Assembly (NCBI GenBank): GCA_003024175.1
Contig: MDYQ01000005.1
Coordinates: 62,001-126,000 of the forward strand
Reading direction: 5' to 3'
Length of the DNA stretch: 64,000 bases
DNA from: Planoprotostelium fungivorum
Taxonomy: Eukaryota > Evosea > Variosea > Cavosteliida > Cavosteliaceae
Translations under genes and position numbers: made by a program
Notes under the pieces: generated by a model
What the model was told of the DNA's origin: nothing
Seen by the model: only the letters and a program-made list of their open reading frames with translations
Databases searched by the model: none
Shown: piece by piece, positions 11,509-24,500 of the stretch
How the letters are laid out: each line of letters starts with the position of its first letter
Numbering within the stretch: the stretch's first letter is position 1

Positions 11509-13223
11509 TCAAGACATCTCTTCGTCATGTGCCAGTTTCTGATGTGATGTGGATCGATTCTGATACCAAAGACGTAATGTCGTGTACCAGGCAACCTGCA
11601 TCACATCATCAGCATGCATCACGTGATGATGTGACATCGTGATGAAGATAGATACACACCTTATCTCTCCTCCATTCTTTGACGAGTGATATGATGGACC
11701 AACTGGATATACAAGCGATCCCAGCGATGGACGTACCCCCTGGGGTGAATCCCATGAAGATGACATCGTTCACCGCTCCAAACACAACCTGTCTCTCATC
11801 AGTCGATGTCTCAACTCATTTGATTTAAAATCGAATCTTCGGCGTTTTTATTTCATAAAGTGTTCTCACCTGAAGGTAACCCGTGTTGGCGATGATGACT
11901 GCCTTCTCTAACTGAGAGAGAATCAGATGAGAAGACATAAGAGACAGACCTGTAGAGCTCTACCAATGCCCCACTGACAGAGGAAAGCTAGAGTTCCCAC
12001 GCCACACAGAGCCAACCATTCGTCCCTCGTTGGAGGCTGCTCCATACTCAATCTTTTGTTTCCACAAGATGAAGATGAAGATGGTGATGTGCGGTGACTA
12101 CGACTCACGACATAACCAGTCAAGAGGACACCGAAGGTAGAGAGGATGGATGATGTCACACAGAACCAAGCGACCGTCATGATGGGATGGACTGCTTTTC
12201 CGAGCGATCTGGTCAGACAGATATTGAATGTGACGAGGACTGCACTCAGTATCACGGCACCTACTCCCAACCAATGGTCCCAATCGGGTTTCCCTTCGAT
12301 CTACTTCTCGTTCATCATCTTGACGCAGGTGATCGTGATGATGACGATGGTGATGATGATCATATCTTGTCTTCATCGAGCATCTCACCTCTTGATCGTC
12401 AAATAGGATGGGTGGTCTGGCGATGAGAATGACACCTTCTCTTGTGTGAGAATAAAACCAAATAAAATGGCACCCACCAATGGTACACAAGACTCCTCCC
12501 AATGCATCTACGTGTTGCCATTTTTCCTTCAACATGAATGGAGCTACGATGGCCACCATCACTGGATCTGACTTATACTTCAGACATGGCTCGCATGAGG
12601 TGCACGATTAGACATCTCACGTGTGAAACTGATGACCACGCTCTCGCTAAGAGGAAGTTTTGACAGGGCAAAGAAGAACAAGAGCGAGCCACAGAAACCG
12701 ATGAGACCTCTAGACAGAACGGCAGGAAGATGCCTTCTCTCGACTTGAAATATCGTCTGTTTCGTCGTGAACCATAAGAAGATGAAACTGTGCGATGGTC
12801 AGAGGTGATGATGCGATTTAGAATGGCGAGACCTGAGGAACATCTGGAAGACAGAGCGAGTCAAGTTCAATTGGAAAGTTGGAATGCGAGTGGCACAGAG
12901 CTTGACCAGCAGAGTCATGTAAGAGAAACCTCATGTAACGTCAGAAGGGAAGGTTTATGAAACGTGACACACCTACAGAAGAGACAATGGCGATGGTGAT
13001 CGGCCATAATCTCGCCATTTTTTGCTTGAGAGTCGGCTGAGCTGCACATCAGTTCGATACAGAAGAATAACGACACCTTCTGTGCGACACCTTCTTCACC
13101 CTCCGCATAACCCACTGTCTTATCCACATCTTCCTTGATTACCTCAGGAGCCACGATCGTAGGCAGTTCACCAGCACTCTCCAATTGAATGTCTTCACTC
13201 TTCTCTCTCCCTGAGTCTGGCAT
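11509..13223 (-). CDS. Drug/metabolite-transporter (EamA/SLC35-like) membrane protein
   Basis: Acidic cytosolic N-terminus MPDSGREKSEDIQLESAGEL, followed after an intron by the first membrane segment RLWPITIAIVSSV. Later exons give MVAIVAPFMLKEKWQHVDAL and GGVLCTIGGCHFIWFYSHT. These match the EamA pattern of a helix ending in a conserved P/E-K region followed by a glycine-rich helix. The stretch RPPILF after that resembles the SLC35G-type proteins. The second half has TVAWFCVTSSILSTFGVLL, EWLALCGVGTLAFLCQWGIG, VVFGAVNDVIFMGFTPGGTS and a final helix IAGIACISSWSIISLV, then a basic EWRRDK tail and a short last exon ending HDEEMS at 11509. It is predicted to be a ten-helix solute transporter of an internal or plasma membrane; substrate unknown. 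Confidence 0.82.
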
Positions 13224-13544
13224 CCTCTATCGGGTGTCTTCCTCCTCAATATGTATCTGTTTCGAGAACTCCTAGAACACGACGAAAGACTGAGAAGCCC
13301 GAAATTTTTGTGAACTTTCGGATAGGGGCTGACAGCGACCATTCAAAGAGGACACAGGACATGATTTCAGAGGGTGAAGAGTGTGGAAGAGTTGATTGCA
13401 TTCATATGGACATCGCGAACACCGTCCATCCTCCATCTCCATCCGTCATCGTCTCGTCGTCCATCATCACAAAGAGGAGACCGTTCGAACCCATCACATG
13501 AGAACATCACTCGATCTCCTTTATTCGATAGAAGACTCCATGGC

Positions 13545-14912
13545 TTATTCGTGCTCCTCTTGAGGTTGTCTCTCGGGGAAGAGGTCCGAGAAGGTGATGC
13601 CGGCGCCAAACTTGAAGTCACCCTTGGTGTAGTCCTTCGTCATAGAGACTGTTCCCTTCAAGTTGGGTGTCAGATTCTCCTCGTAGATCGTGTTCAATAC
13701 GAGCTTGTCATCAAATGTTCCCTTCCATCTGGACCACATGAATTGACATTCTACTCCTCCAGACAAGCCTACAGACACCATCAGTCTCCATCATCATCAT
13801 CGTCAGCATGATGAGTGGGATAGACATAGAGGTGATGGAGAGACACTCACTGGATTGCATTTGCTGAGGGCCAGCCGCGACGACGGCCTCGGCACCGAAT
13901 TGGACTCCTGGTACGGGGTTGAAGTGGGCACCGGTGGCCAAGTAAGAAGCGGCAGCTTGCAATGTGAAGCAAGACTTGTTGTCTCTCGGTTGGTACTAGA
14001 GTCAAGGTGAGATGACGATGAGAACGCGATGATGATGATGATGGCTCACTCTGAAGCAGCTGATGATGGCGTTTTCGGGTTTCGTGGGGGAGATGGAGGC
14101 CTGGAAACCAGCGGCGAAATTTCTCGTGATCGATTGGAAGAAGTTCAACTGAAGGAGTCAGCGTGAAAAGTGATGAGAGAGATGAGATGCAATGGAGGAG
14201 ATGATGATCACCTGAAGGGAAGATGGGAGACCGAGTCTGAAACCAGCTGTCCATGTCTTACCTCCGTAGTATTCGTAGAGGACGTCGGCGACGGAGGGAA
14301 CTTGTCCGACTCCAGCCTGATGTCTCGTGTTAGACACCTCTGTCGATGGATGAAGGTGGAGGATGAAATCACATACCTGACCGGTCAGAGACATAGCCCA
14401 ATTTCTTCCGTCGAGAAGAACTCTTCCCATGACGGCTCCTGCGGAGTCAAATCGGCTGAGCCATAACATCTGATATCGTATGAGATGGTGCCTTACGCCG
14501 GATGATTGGACTCACCGATCCTCTCTGAGTCTGAGTGGTCAAAGTATATGAAGGCTTGTCGGTTGCCAATCCAGAGACACTGTGAGTCACAACCAAGGTC
14601 TGGTTGGGGATCATACGGTTCACTTCAATCTTGAATCCCTCGATGGGATCAGGTGTGATCAGCGCTGTCCAGATATCAGCGAAGTCTGATGTGATTTGAT
14701 AGATGAAAATGAGAAGGGTATTCACATTTGAGTCTCTCTTGGGGCTCTTCGATACGTCCAGGGCTGAGGCCATTGATATCACGAATGGCAGGGGGAGTAG
14801 GAGGGATCTTGGGGGTCTCTGGTTTCTCAGGCAGGGGTGATGGGTTGATGGTGATGGACAAATCCTCTGCAGGGATGTCCTTCTTGTCTTTACCGCCGAA
14901 TAACCAAGACAT
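13545..14912 (-). CDS. TOM40: Mitochondrial import receptor channel Tom40
   Basis: Forms the beta-barrel pore of the outer-membrane TOM complex. It starts MSWLFGGKDKKDIPAEDLSI, then a proline-rich N-terminal linker, as in other Tom40 proteins. The barrel strands appear exon by exon: IEGFKIEVNRMIPNQTLVVT and HSVSGL, then AVMGRVLLDGRNWAMSLTGQ, VADVLYEYYGGKTWTAGFRL, and an exon with FAAGFQASISPTKPENAI. These are followed by LQAAASYLATGAHFNPVPGV, GLSGGVECQFMWSRWKGTF and TVSMTKDYTKGDFKFGAGIT. The final strand ends FSDLFPERQPQEEHE at 13545. The G-x-phi beta-signal-like residues near the end (KFGAGITFS) fit SAM-dependent insertion. VDAC is the alternative porin-3 family member, but the proline-rich lead and the strand sequences favour Tom40. 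Confidence 0.88.
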
Positions 14913-15030
14913 CGTGTTCGCTTTGATGTAATCGTCTTCTGATCTGATCGCCTTTCGTGTCTTTTTTTCTCTGAATTTTCGACCGTCAAGCTTGACAGCT
15001 ACCAAACAAAGCTCGTCGGTTGTTTCAAGG
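14913..15030. promoter_or_regulatory. Shared upstream region of Tom40 and TTLL genes
   Basis: The 118 bp between two divergent start codons must hold both promoters and 5' untranslated regions. No recognisable TATA box is seen. Confidence 0.5.
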
Positions 15031-17220
15031 ATGAGCACTGATAGTCCAGAGTCGGGCACAACAGTCCATCGAAGGAAGAAGAGGAAGCAGTACTGGAAGA
15101 AAGCGAACCTCTTTTACTGCAAACATCAGATCTGTGGGTTACAATCACGACATCGTCAACATAATAACGACACACAATGACACTATATACAGTGAGAATC
15201 GTTTTGAATGACCTTGGAACGGAGGAGGTAGATCCCTTGGAGGATGAAGAGTGGGGATTACTTTGGACAGATACGACTGCACCCATGTCTACGATTCTTC
15301 AGCTGAAACCGTATCAAGTGAGTCAGACATCAGAGTGTCGATGGTGTCTCTCACACGCACCAGCGCTGCAACCACTTCCCCGGCATGAACGAGATCGCTC
15401 GGAAGGACCTACTGGGCAGGAACATCAACCGTATGACAAAGGCATTCCCAAAAGAGTACAACTTTTTCCCAAACACATGGACGTTACCAGCTGATTATGC
15501 GGAGCTGAGAGCTCACATGCTGGCCACCGGAAATAAGAAGCAAACTTACATCGTCAAACCAGATGCATCCAGTCAGGGTAAGGGGATCTATCTCACACGA
15601 TCGTTGGACGAGATCGATCAGATGGGCCACATCATTGTACAGAAATATATATCGCGAGTGAGTTGAAGATCATCGTCGCATCCTGATCAGCGATCCAGCC
15701 TCTCTTGGTGGATAATCTCAAGTTTGATCTGAGAATCTACGTCTTAGTCACCAGCTGCAGCCCTCTACGCATCTATCTATACCGTGAAGGTTTGGCCAGA
15801 TTTGCGACGGAACAATACGTCGCTCCCACTCATTCGAACATGGTGATCCGTTCATCATCATCGACCGCGATCGCGATTGATGTCATGCCAGGACAAGATG
15901 TACATGCACCTGACTAACTATTCTATCAACAAGAACAGTGAGAATTTCGTTGTAGATGAAGACAACAAAGGACTACACGGCAGCAAAAGGAGCATCACTT
16001 CCGTGCTTCAACTTTTGCAGGAACAAGGTCACGATTCGAAGAAGATTTGGCAAGATATTGCGGTGAGAAGTCCTTCGTGGAGATGTCTTGATTCTAATAG
16101 GACATCATCATCAAGACGATGATTTCCATACAACCAAAACTGGCTCACATCTACAACACGTGCTTTCCTTCAGATCATCATGCAAACAGCGTCTTTGAAC
16201 TGATGGGTGAGAACATCTCCCCGTGATCATGAGCTGACAAGATCAGGATTCGATGTTCTATTGGCTAAAACAAAGGGAGGAACGATCAAACCGTGGCTGC
16301 TGGAAGTCAACCATTCTCCCAGCATGAACATTGACACACCTTTCGACAGAGACATCAAGTACAAGTTGTTGACGGACACATTCACCATTCTCAGCCTGAA
16401 AGAGAACGAGAAGAGGAGAAGTGCGACAACAAAGAACAGCGGGAGACTGTACGAAGGAAAGAAGACAGAGACGAAGGTAAGCCTTTCTTGTAGATTGAAA
16501 AATGAATGACTTCAATCAGGAAGCCGAACACATCGATGAGAAGATGAAAAAATTACAAACGGTCATCTCCAGCGAGATAAAGTGGTGTGCTGGGACGGAT
16601 TTCGATCGCATTTATTTGTACGAAGAAGATGAGAAGTACAAACATCTGTACGTCTCCGTTCCTACACCAGGTGAAATGTTAAGAATCGTCTACACGAGAT
16701 GATTGAATTTCATACAGAGACGAACGCATCAGTGGCGAGAAGAGAGAAGGTGATGAAGCAGATGGAAGAGAGGGAGAAGAAAGAGAGGGAGGGGAAGACA
16801 GTCAAGAAATCGAAACCACCGAAACCGAAAGAAGAGTCCACCGTCGTCACAGTCTCTCCCAGAAGGTGAAGAAACATCACACGTCAGCCGACTCAGAGAC
16901 GTCTCAGGCAGAAAGAAAGTCCAAGAATGATACATCCGACGAATTCTCCCAAGATCGTGACACATCCAACGACCGACACGACACGGTGGGTCGTTGTCAT
17001 CATGAACGATCGTCTGATGATGAACAGCTATCGATTGACGGACAATGTCAATCCATACGAATCGGAGGTTACCGTTACGAAACCCATCGTCGCTGGATTT
17101 CTCCCCGTCTTGCCGAAGCTGAAGAATCCGTCGACGAACGATATATCTCCTTTGTTACATATCAAGGTGCATATGATCACATCATCTGTAGCATCATTTT
17201 CAGCCTCTGATCACACGTAG
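15031..17220 (+). CDS. Tubulin-tyrosine-ligase-like glutamylase (TTLL)
   Basis: ATP-grasp ligase that adds glutamate (or another amino acid) to tubulin tails. The start [20 protein letters not shown] is followed by the TTLL lead-in [18 protein letters not shown], with the intron at the bar. [10 protein letters not shown] and the [20 protein letters not shown] join form the conserved substrate-entry region. Catalytic-domain landmarks are [17 protein letters not shown] (nucleotide lysine and glycine loop), [20 protein letters not shown] and RIYVLVTSC, then [13 protein letters not shown], and [20 protein letters not shown] with NHSPSM (Mg-binding E and N). The order and residues match TTLL6/13-type initiating or elongating polyglutamylases. 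A basic, helix-rich tail follows, including [17 protein letters not shown]. That tail probably binds microtubules. No membrane segment is seen. Confidence 0.9.
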
Positions 17221-17327
17221 ACGTTAACCTTGTCACCTCGTGGGAGCAAGTAGTGGTGTTAAATAACATAAAATTGTATTGCACGTCGTAAAGTTTTGAA
17301 TAGACGTCTGAGGCCTCAAATGTGAAT

Positions 17328-18241
17328 TTATTTCTGAATCTTTGGTCTTATCGCCTTCAGAACCTTTCCAACAGTTGCGTACTGCGGTCCTCCCAATCTA
17401 CCAACGGGCTTGTACTTCTCAACGTCCACTCTTCCCTTCTCATCCAAGACGTCTTCTGCCGCATGGATCGCCTCGATCTATCGCACGTCATTATCATTCA
17501 CATGGACTTTCTTTCCTTCCCAAAGACAACCGTGACTCCAGTGGTACCTTCGCCAATGTTCAATGTCTTGTAGAGGGTGCACTCCATGGCGAGAGTTGCC
17601 TCTGTGATCCTGGGTGTGGAGATGATCTGAGAGGGGGTCACCGTCCACCCGACTTGTGCGAGCTCTGAAACTCCATACGGGAAGTCTCCGGACGTCTGTC
17701 TGGATGAATGGTGGATGCAGATGATAGGACAACAGATGATGATACCTGATTGACCTTCTCCCAGTTGGCTTCTGTGACACCGTGTACGACAAACTCACGA
17801 TAGTGTTCGATGTTTCGAATGGTGTCCTTCTTCTCTGCCTCCGAATTAGATCTCTTCATGTCTAGAGGTGAAGTCATAAACATCCGTGCTTGAATAACTT
17901 ACCTCCGTCACCTTTGTTGACGAATGATAACATAATGCAAGCTGGCTCGCTCGACACGGCATTGAAGTATGAAAAGGGAGCCAAATTGATGGATTCTGTC
18001 TTATCAGCGGTCCACTCAGGATTGTTCCGAGTGGACACCAGGGCGATAGGTCTGGGGGCGATGGCTGAAGTCATGAAAGCGTAGACTGAATTAGCACTGT
18101 TGTCAATCAATGCTTGAAGGCTCTGTAATATGCTACCTCTCTTGAGATGGCAACATCGTCTTGAAGGAGGATGCATTTCGTAGAGGTGTCAGGGGTGATG
18201 AACAATGAATCAAAGTCCTGCTTGGCATCGTTGGGGTCCAT
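17328..18241 (-). CDS. Flavin-reductase-like (FMN-binding split-barrel) protein
   Basis: Starts MDPNDAKQDFDSLFITPDTS. SVYAFMTSAIAPRPIALVST is the classic opening of the DIM6/NTAB flavin reductase-like family, followed by NLAPFSYFNAVSSEPACIML and SFV (flavin-contact strand). The second half is ANWEKVNQ, ELAQVGWTVTPSQI, TEATLAMECTLYKTL and NIGEG, then an intron of about 60 nt, then IEAIHAAEDVLDEKGRVDVE and KYKPVGRLGGPQYATVGKV, the conserved C-terminal signature. The stop is at 17328. The exact intron near 17515-17580 is ambiguous: a TAG in the frame preceding IEAIHAAED requires an intron there. It is predicted to bind FMN and act as a reductase or as partner of a monooxygenase. It converges on the TTLL gene. 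Confidence 0.82.
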
Positions 18242-18511
18242 CTCCCCAGAGATGGGGTACATCGCATCATAATGTCGTCAGCCGATCGTCAAAAAATGAA
18301 GTGTTCTACAATAAATCGTTCCAATTCGATTGGCATTCATTCCCAACGAACTGCCATCACACTGATCACCGTCTCTTCTCTCGCACTGATCGACATCCCT
18401 GCCAATACAATGGGATCCTTCCCTCTACGAAATGAATTGGTTCGATTGTAAGGTCACAGAATCAAAGAAGAATGTCCTTATCAACACTCGGTTCATTTCA
18501 GTACAATGGGT

Positions 18512-21500
18512 TCAGGTGGTCACGGCGTTATATAGTACAATCTTTCTTCCATCGTATCGTGCGGTCTCTCTCCCGTCGTATTGTGATCCGTCATAGTGTA
18601 CCGTCGGTGTGTCCACCATGCCAGATGAGGTCCCCTCGTGCGTGACATCGGGTGTGTCTTCTTCGGCCAAATGTCCTGCGTATAGATGCTTCATCCTGTG
18701 ATAGATGCCTCTGAAATCGATTCTGGACTTGGAATCATATCGCCAACACCTAACGACTCATCACTGACGCTGAGATCATGATAACTCACTGTGTCAGAAT
18801 TTCATAGATATCATCGGGACATCTACAAATCGGTAAGAAAGAGTAGAACAAACACAGTCATCATCACCTGTGAGGCTGATCTAACATTCCCTTCTTCTCC
18901 ACAACAAACTCGATGACATCCGCATTCGATGATAACTCCCAGTATGGTACTGCTTCTCGTCACTCTCTGTTTGTATCTGTCTTGTGTACTCACTTCTGCC
19001 CAAAGTAAAGATCTCCCTGTGTCTGCGTCACTCTTCTCTCTGTCTGCTTTTCTTCCTCTCACCATGCTAAGACGGCAAAGCTCCATACATCGCTCTCGTG
19101 TGAGCTGATCTTGTAGTGTATCATCTCAGGCGCACACCATCGAAATGGCATCGCCTTCTCTGTCGACTCGTATGTCATCTCTTCCGTCTGTCGACTCATG
19201 CCAAAATCTGATATCTGCATCCTTTCATCCACATTTTTCCTCTTTGATGCTCGACGAAAGAGAGGGATGTATCACCTTCAGCTGCTTGGATGAATCGACC
19301 AGCACGTTTCGAGCTGCAAGGTCTCTGTGTATGATGCCTTTGTTCGTGTCATTCCAATTGTGAGATGAATGGATGCATCACCTTTCGATTGCAGATAGAT
19401 CATGCCCTTGACTATATCGAAACACCATCGGACCAGATCGTTGTCCGTCAAATCTGATCTGTTCTTCCGTAGATATCTGCATCTCATCACTCTCTCTCTT
19501 TCCTTCCCTTCTTCACTCACGTGTCTAGAGAGCCGAAAGAGACATATTCCATGACCATCATCAGTTGCTCTTCGTGCACAGCCACGCCCAGCAGTCTGAC
19601 AACATTTGGATGATTCAGCCTCTTCAGCAGTATGATCTCTTCTCTCCACTTCACATCGTCTGACTGCTCTGTTTTCTGTGACCGTGCATGTCAGTCTATA
19701 ACGCTGTCGCTCAGCAGTCTCTTTCTCACCTTCAAACTCTTCATCGCCACCACTGTCTCATTCCAGTTGCCCTTGTACACCTACCTCTCTCAGTCACTCT
19801 TATCACATCCTCTCACCTGTCCAAAGTGTCCACTCGCTATCACTCTGTCGACCGTCACATCAGACAGCATGAGGTCTGTGAGGCTCAATCTCTGCATCTC
19901 TGCATTCAAGTACGTCAGTCTCTGCCTCTTCTGGTAAACTCTTCGTCTCCATATCGTGAAGATGGAAACGAGGAGAATCGAGAAAATGATGGGGCCCAGC
20001 ACGACGCCTGCCACTTGTGAACTGCTCAGTGAGTTTCCTCTGGTATCCAAAATATCGTAAGTACTGATGACGAGCGATGACGTCATAGCGGTCGTCACAG
20101 GATCTCTGAGAGTGCAGAACAGTTTCCCATCTGTACATCTTCAGCCAGTCGCCTATCGTATGTGTCACCTGTGTCATACTGTGGCACTTGGCTGTCGTTA
20201 CACACTATGCTTCCCACTGCACTGATCAGCGGTATTCCTCCTGTCTTGTACTGCGTCACTGTCATCTCCCTCATCACTTGCTCTGTGTCTGCTATTGAAC
20301 CTTCGTTCACGCTGTCCACCGCAGCTGCTGCGATCCTGATTGTCACGATCACACTACCTGACCTGCCTTCTCGTCATCTTCTGTCTTCACCTCTTCTTTT
20401 TTCTTGTCATCGCATAACTATCACCTGACGCTATAGATCTCAATTCTGCTTTCTGTGATGTTGATCAGCTCAGCCAGTACCCTACTGAACTTTGTGCCGT
20501 TAAACTGCATCAGCTCTCCTTCCATGTGATACACGAGCAGACTGCTATCGTTTGTGCTGCGAACTGTACATCTCGTCTGACACTGTGTATAGTACATCCA
20601 TGAGATGGGACAGAAGAGAGGATTGTTGCCCAAATTGCAAGTGATGTTGGCGGGCAACTCGACCTGAATAGGCAATCAGATTCAATTGAAACGGTGAGAT
20701 CGATTCACCTGTCCACGTGCCGTCGTGATGAAGTTTCTTGATAAGTCTAGCGTCATCAAATTATCATCGTCAGCAAAAGAGGGTACTGAGCCGTTAAACA
20801 TGTTGTCACTACCGTTAAAGTAGCTCAGCGACAGCAGCTGTGTGAAGTCTGGCAGCTGTCCTCGCAGCCTGTTCTCGCTGATGTCTGTAAAACTGTTAGT
20901 TGAGAGAACACGATCTTTCATTTGAACCAGCTTTGGAATTCATGTAATACATGTCCCTCTCGATGTCATCTTACCGATGTACAGCAGGTTTTTTCTTCCT
21001 TGCATCGATGTCATCACACCGTCAAACTGATTGTTGTTCAATCTGAGGGTAGCTATCGATGACAGCTGTGACAAGAACGACACATCTCCTGTGAGCTCGT
21101 TGTGGCTGCATATGTCAGCATCTGTTCGCTCAACACTTGTGTACAGTCATCACCTGATGTCGAACACCTGACCTCCTTCAGCTCATTACGTAAGACGTGG
21201 TGAATTCGCGTGAATTGAGATGATGCAGAAGCCATGATAAAGTCTCACCTTTGGATCACCTTGGAAGCGTCTCACTGTCCCGTTCAGCCTGCAGCCCTGC
21301 AAGTTCAGCGTCTGCAAATTCCGCAGACCGTACACAGAACTGGACAGCGGGCCGTAGATGGGGTTGTTCGACAGGTCTAACACTTCTAACAGCGGACCTG
21401 CATCTGTCAGCCTTGTACCTCACGTCCTCATCTATGCAGAACGTACTGAGAGATGAAGGCATGAGAGAGGAGATGTAGTTGTTGCTCATGTTCAGAAGCT

Positions 21501-24500
21501 GCAGCGTGTCCATGGGAGAAAGAAACTCCAACGAGTCTGTCATCAATAGATTGTTGCTGTTCAATTCAATTTCATCCCAGGAGGAGATCGAATAAAAGGA
21601 GATGAAAGATGATGAGACGATACCTGCAGTCCAATTCTTGCAGCCTCAGCTCTCCCATCTGTAAAGGGACCTACACTCCCTCAATCAATGGTCGTTGTAG
21701 ACAGATGAATCATCACACCTGTCCATATAGACGGTTATCGCTCAACTTCAACACTCTCAGATTTGGAAAGCGGCTGATAGCGGAGGGAAGTGGACCGTAC
21801 AACCGATTGTACGACACATCCAATGAATTGAGTCTGGTCAGTTTACTCCACCAGAATGGAAATATGTCATCGAACTGAAATCTGGTCAATCGATTCGCCA
21901 CCAGATGTTCGAAGCGTCACTTGATTGTGGCTGATATTGATGTTGGTGAGATAAGAACAGACCGAGAGAAATTCTGGAGTCCTTCCGTAGAATTCATTCA
22001 GGCTGACATCTAAGGATGAATCACTCTACAGTCACGTGAATCGTTCACCAATGCTTTGCAGATTAAGGGGTGCGGAATATCGATTGATGTTGAGAGGCCC
22101 ACTCAATCGATTGTTCTACATCGTTCAATATGGAAATACTTAAAGACATAGGAGTAATTCACCGATAGAGATAACGTCTGCATGCTGTACGAATAATCCA
22201 ACCAATCGCTCCACAATTCTCCCTTCAAGAGATTATTCGACACATCGAATCTCACCAGATTCGGCAAGCTCCACAATACAGACAGCTATCATCTTATCAG
22301 ACGTATAGAACATCGTCGTTCTCACGTAGTTATCATGAATGCCGTCGCCAGCGTTACCAATTTGGTTGTCGTTGAGTTGTACCCATGTCAAATTTCTGTA
22401 TGCACTCCACTCGCTTCTGATGTACCCGCCGAAGCTGTTATAGCTGAGGTCCAAACTACGCAGGTCACCGCCCAGCTTCTGCGATGACGTCAGATGACGT
22501 CACGGATTTGACAGTGACATCTCACGCTGGGCATGAGACCAGACAAGTTGTTGTGAGACACAGTGATGCCAGAGATGTTGGCGAGAGGTGAAAAGTCGGG
22601 TAGAACTCCCGTAAACTGGTTCTCGTCGGCCCAGAAATTCTGGTCCGGATCAGTCAGACGTACGGTACGTTCTCCTCACGTTCAACTTTGTCATGTTGAT
22701 GACACTCAAAGGTATACTACCATAGAAATTACAACGTGCCACGTCGATGACAGTGAGCTTGTTCAAACCATTGAGGAAATCTAAAGTCCCGCCCAGCAGG
22801 GGGTTCGAAGAGGCGTAGAAAGTGGCGAGATTCTTCAGTTGGCTGAAAGAAGAAGGAACGACGCCCGTCAGATTGTTCGTGTCTATGCCGAAATCTGCTG
22901 GAGGTGAGACAAGAGACATTGAAAGCCTCAACGGACTCACATGTCAAGGTGGAGAGGTTACCTAACTCCGTTGGGATGGCACCAGTCAGCTGTATCATCC
23001 CTCAGTCTCCTTCTTCGTGAATCACTCACTTGATTATCGCTCAGATACAACCACTTGATGCTTTTAAGACTCCCTGCGTCTCTCAGCTCTCACTCGTTGC
23101 ATCACAATAAAGACAGTCACCTATGCTGGCTGGAATGCTGCCGTTGAACTGATTCTGTACCACTGTCGTCAGCTCACCTCCCTCTGTCTTACCACTCTCT
23201 CACCTGCCACAGCTGTACATCGACCAGACGTGTCAAGTTGCCCAACGCTTGTGGCAGTGGTCCTTCGAACAAGTTCTATCTCTCTGTCAGCCATCATCAC
23301 CTCTCTCATCACGATCACCTGATAGAGATACAGAGATGTGAGACGCTTCATGCCGATGATGTCTTCCGGTATCGTTCCTGTCAGTGAATTCTGTGAGGTT
23401 CAGAAGATTTTCGCTGTCGACATATATGTATCACCTTGCATATAATGAGCCGGGTGATGTTCGGATTGAGAAAGGCTGATGGGGGTATGGGACCTGTCAG
23501 AATGAGTTTTCACTCGGATTCCTCTGATTTACCGGAGAAATAATTGTAGACCACGTTGAATGTCGTGATTGAATGATGGAAGACGTCCGGAAGATTACCG
23601 GAGAAATAGTTGTACCTGCTCGTCTGAGACATCTTCTCTATACAAATCGATCACCCCAAAAATAAGCTACGTAGGAGTGACATTTCCTCGAAAATTCCGA
23701 TCACCGAACCTGACAGCCGATTGGATGACAAGTCGATGTACGTAGCGTTGACCATGTTTGACCACGAAGAGGGTATCTCTCCAGTAAACCTGTCGATATT
23801 CAGCATTCGTCTACAGAGATCACGTGATCACATGTTGTCGTAGAAGTAGATTGACGATAAGCTCCGAGATTCCGTCCCAAAAGGAGGTAGTTCTCCACTG
23901 GTGGGGTGAGGATCTACACATTTGTATATGAATCACCTCAAGAAATTATGTTGTACTCCCAATAAAGTGAGCGTAGGAATATTCAACAAACCCGGAGGTA
24001 CATTTCCACTGCGTCCGTCAACCTCCATCATTGTAGATGATGTCATCATCACCTGAAATAATTACTGGACGCATCGAACCATAGCATAGATTTTGCCATT
24101 CCCATGTCCGGTAGACCACCCGTGAATGAATTGTTCCACACCAGGAAATAGTTTAGATTCACCAACTGACTGAAACAGGCTGGGATCGTCTGAAATCATC
24201 ATGAGATCTCATCGGATCAGATCTTCGCTGATCGTCTCACCCCACTGAACCGATTGCAGTTGATGGACAGGACGGTCAGTTGAGTCAAATTACAGATGGA
24301 TGTTGGGAGGGAGCCACTGATGGAGGCCTGAAGTCATGAGCACAACGTTTGGGTTCCAAACACGCTCACGTAATCTAGATACAGCGTCTCTAACCGGTTG
24401 AAGTTTCCGATGCTGACGGGTATGGAGCCATTCAAGAAGGTGTTTCTATTGAGTTCAAAATGTTCAACTTTGGATAACTGCGAGTATCAGTCGGTGACGA

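Noticed and set aside
18420-18445. GGTTCGATTGT resembling a Pol III B-box
   Set aside because: No A-box, stem pairing or T-run at the right spacing was found.
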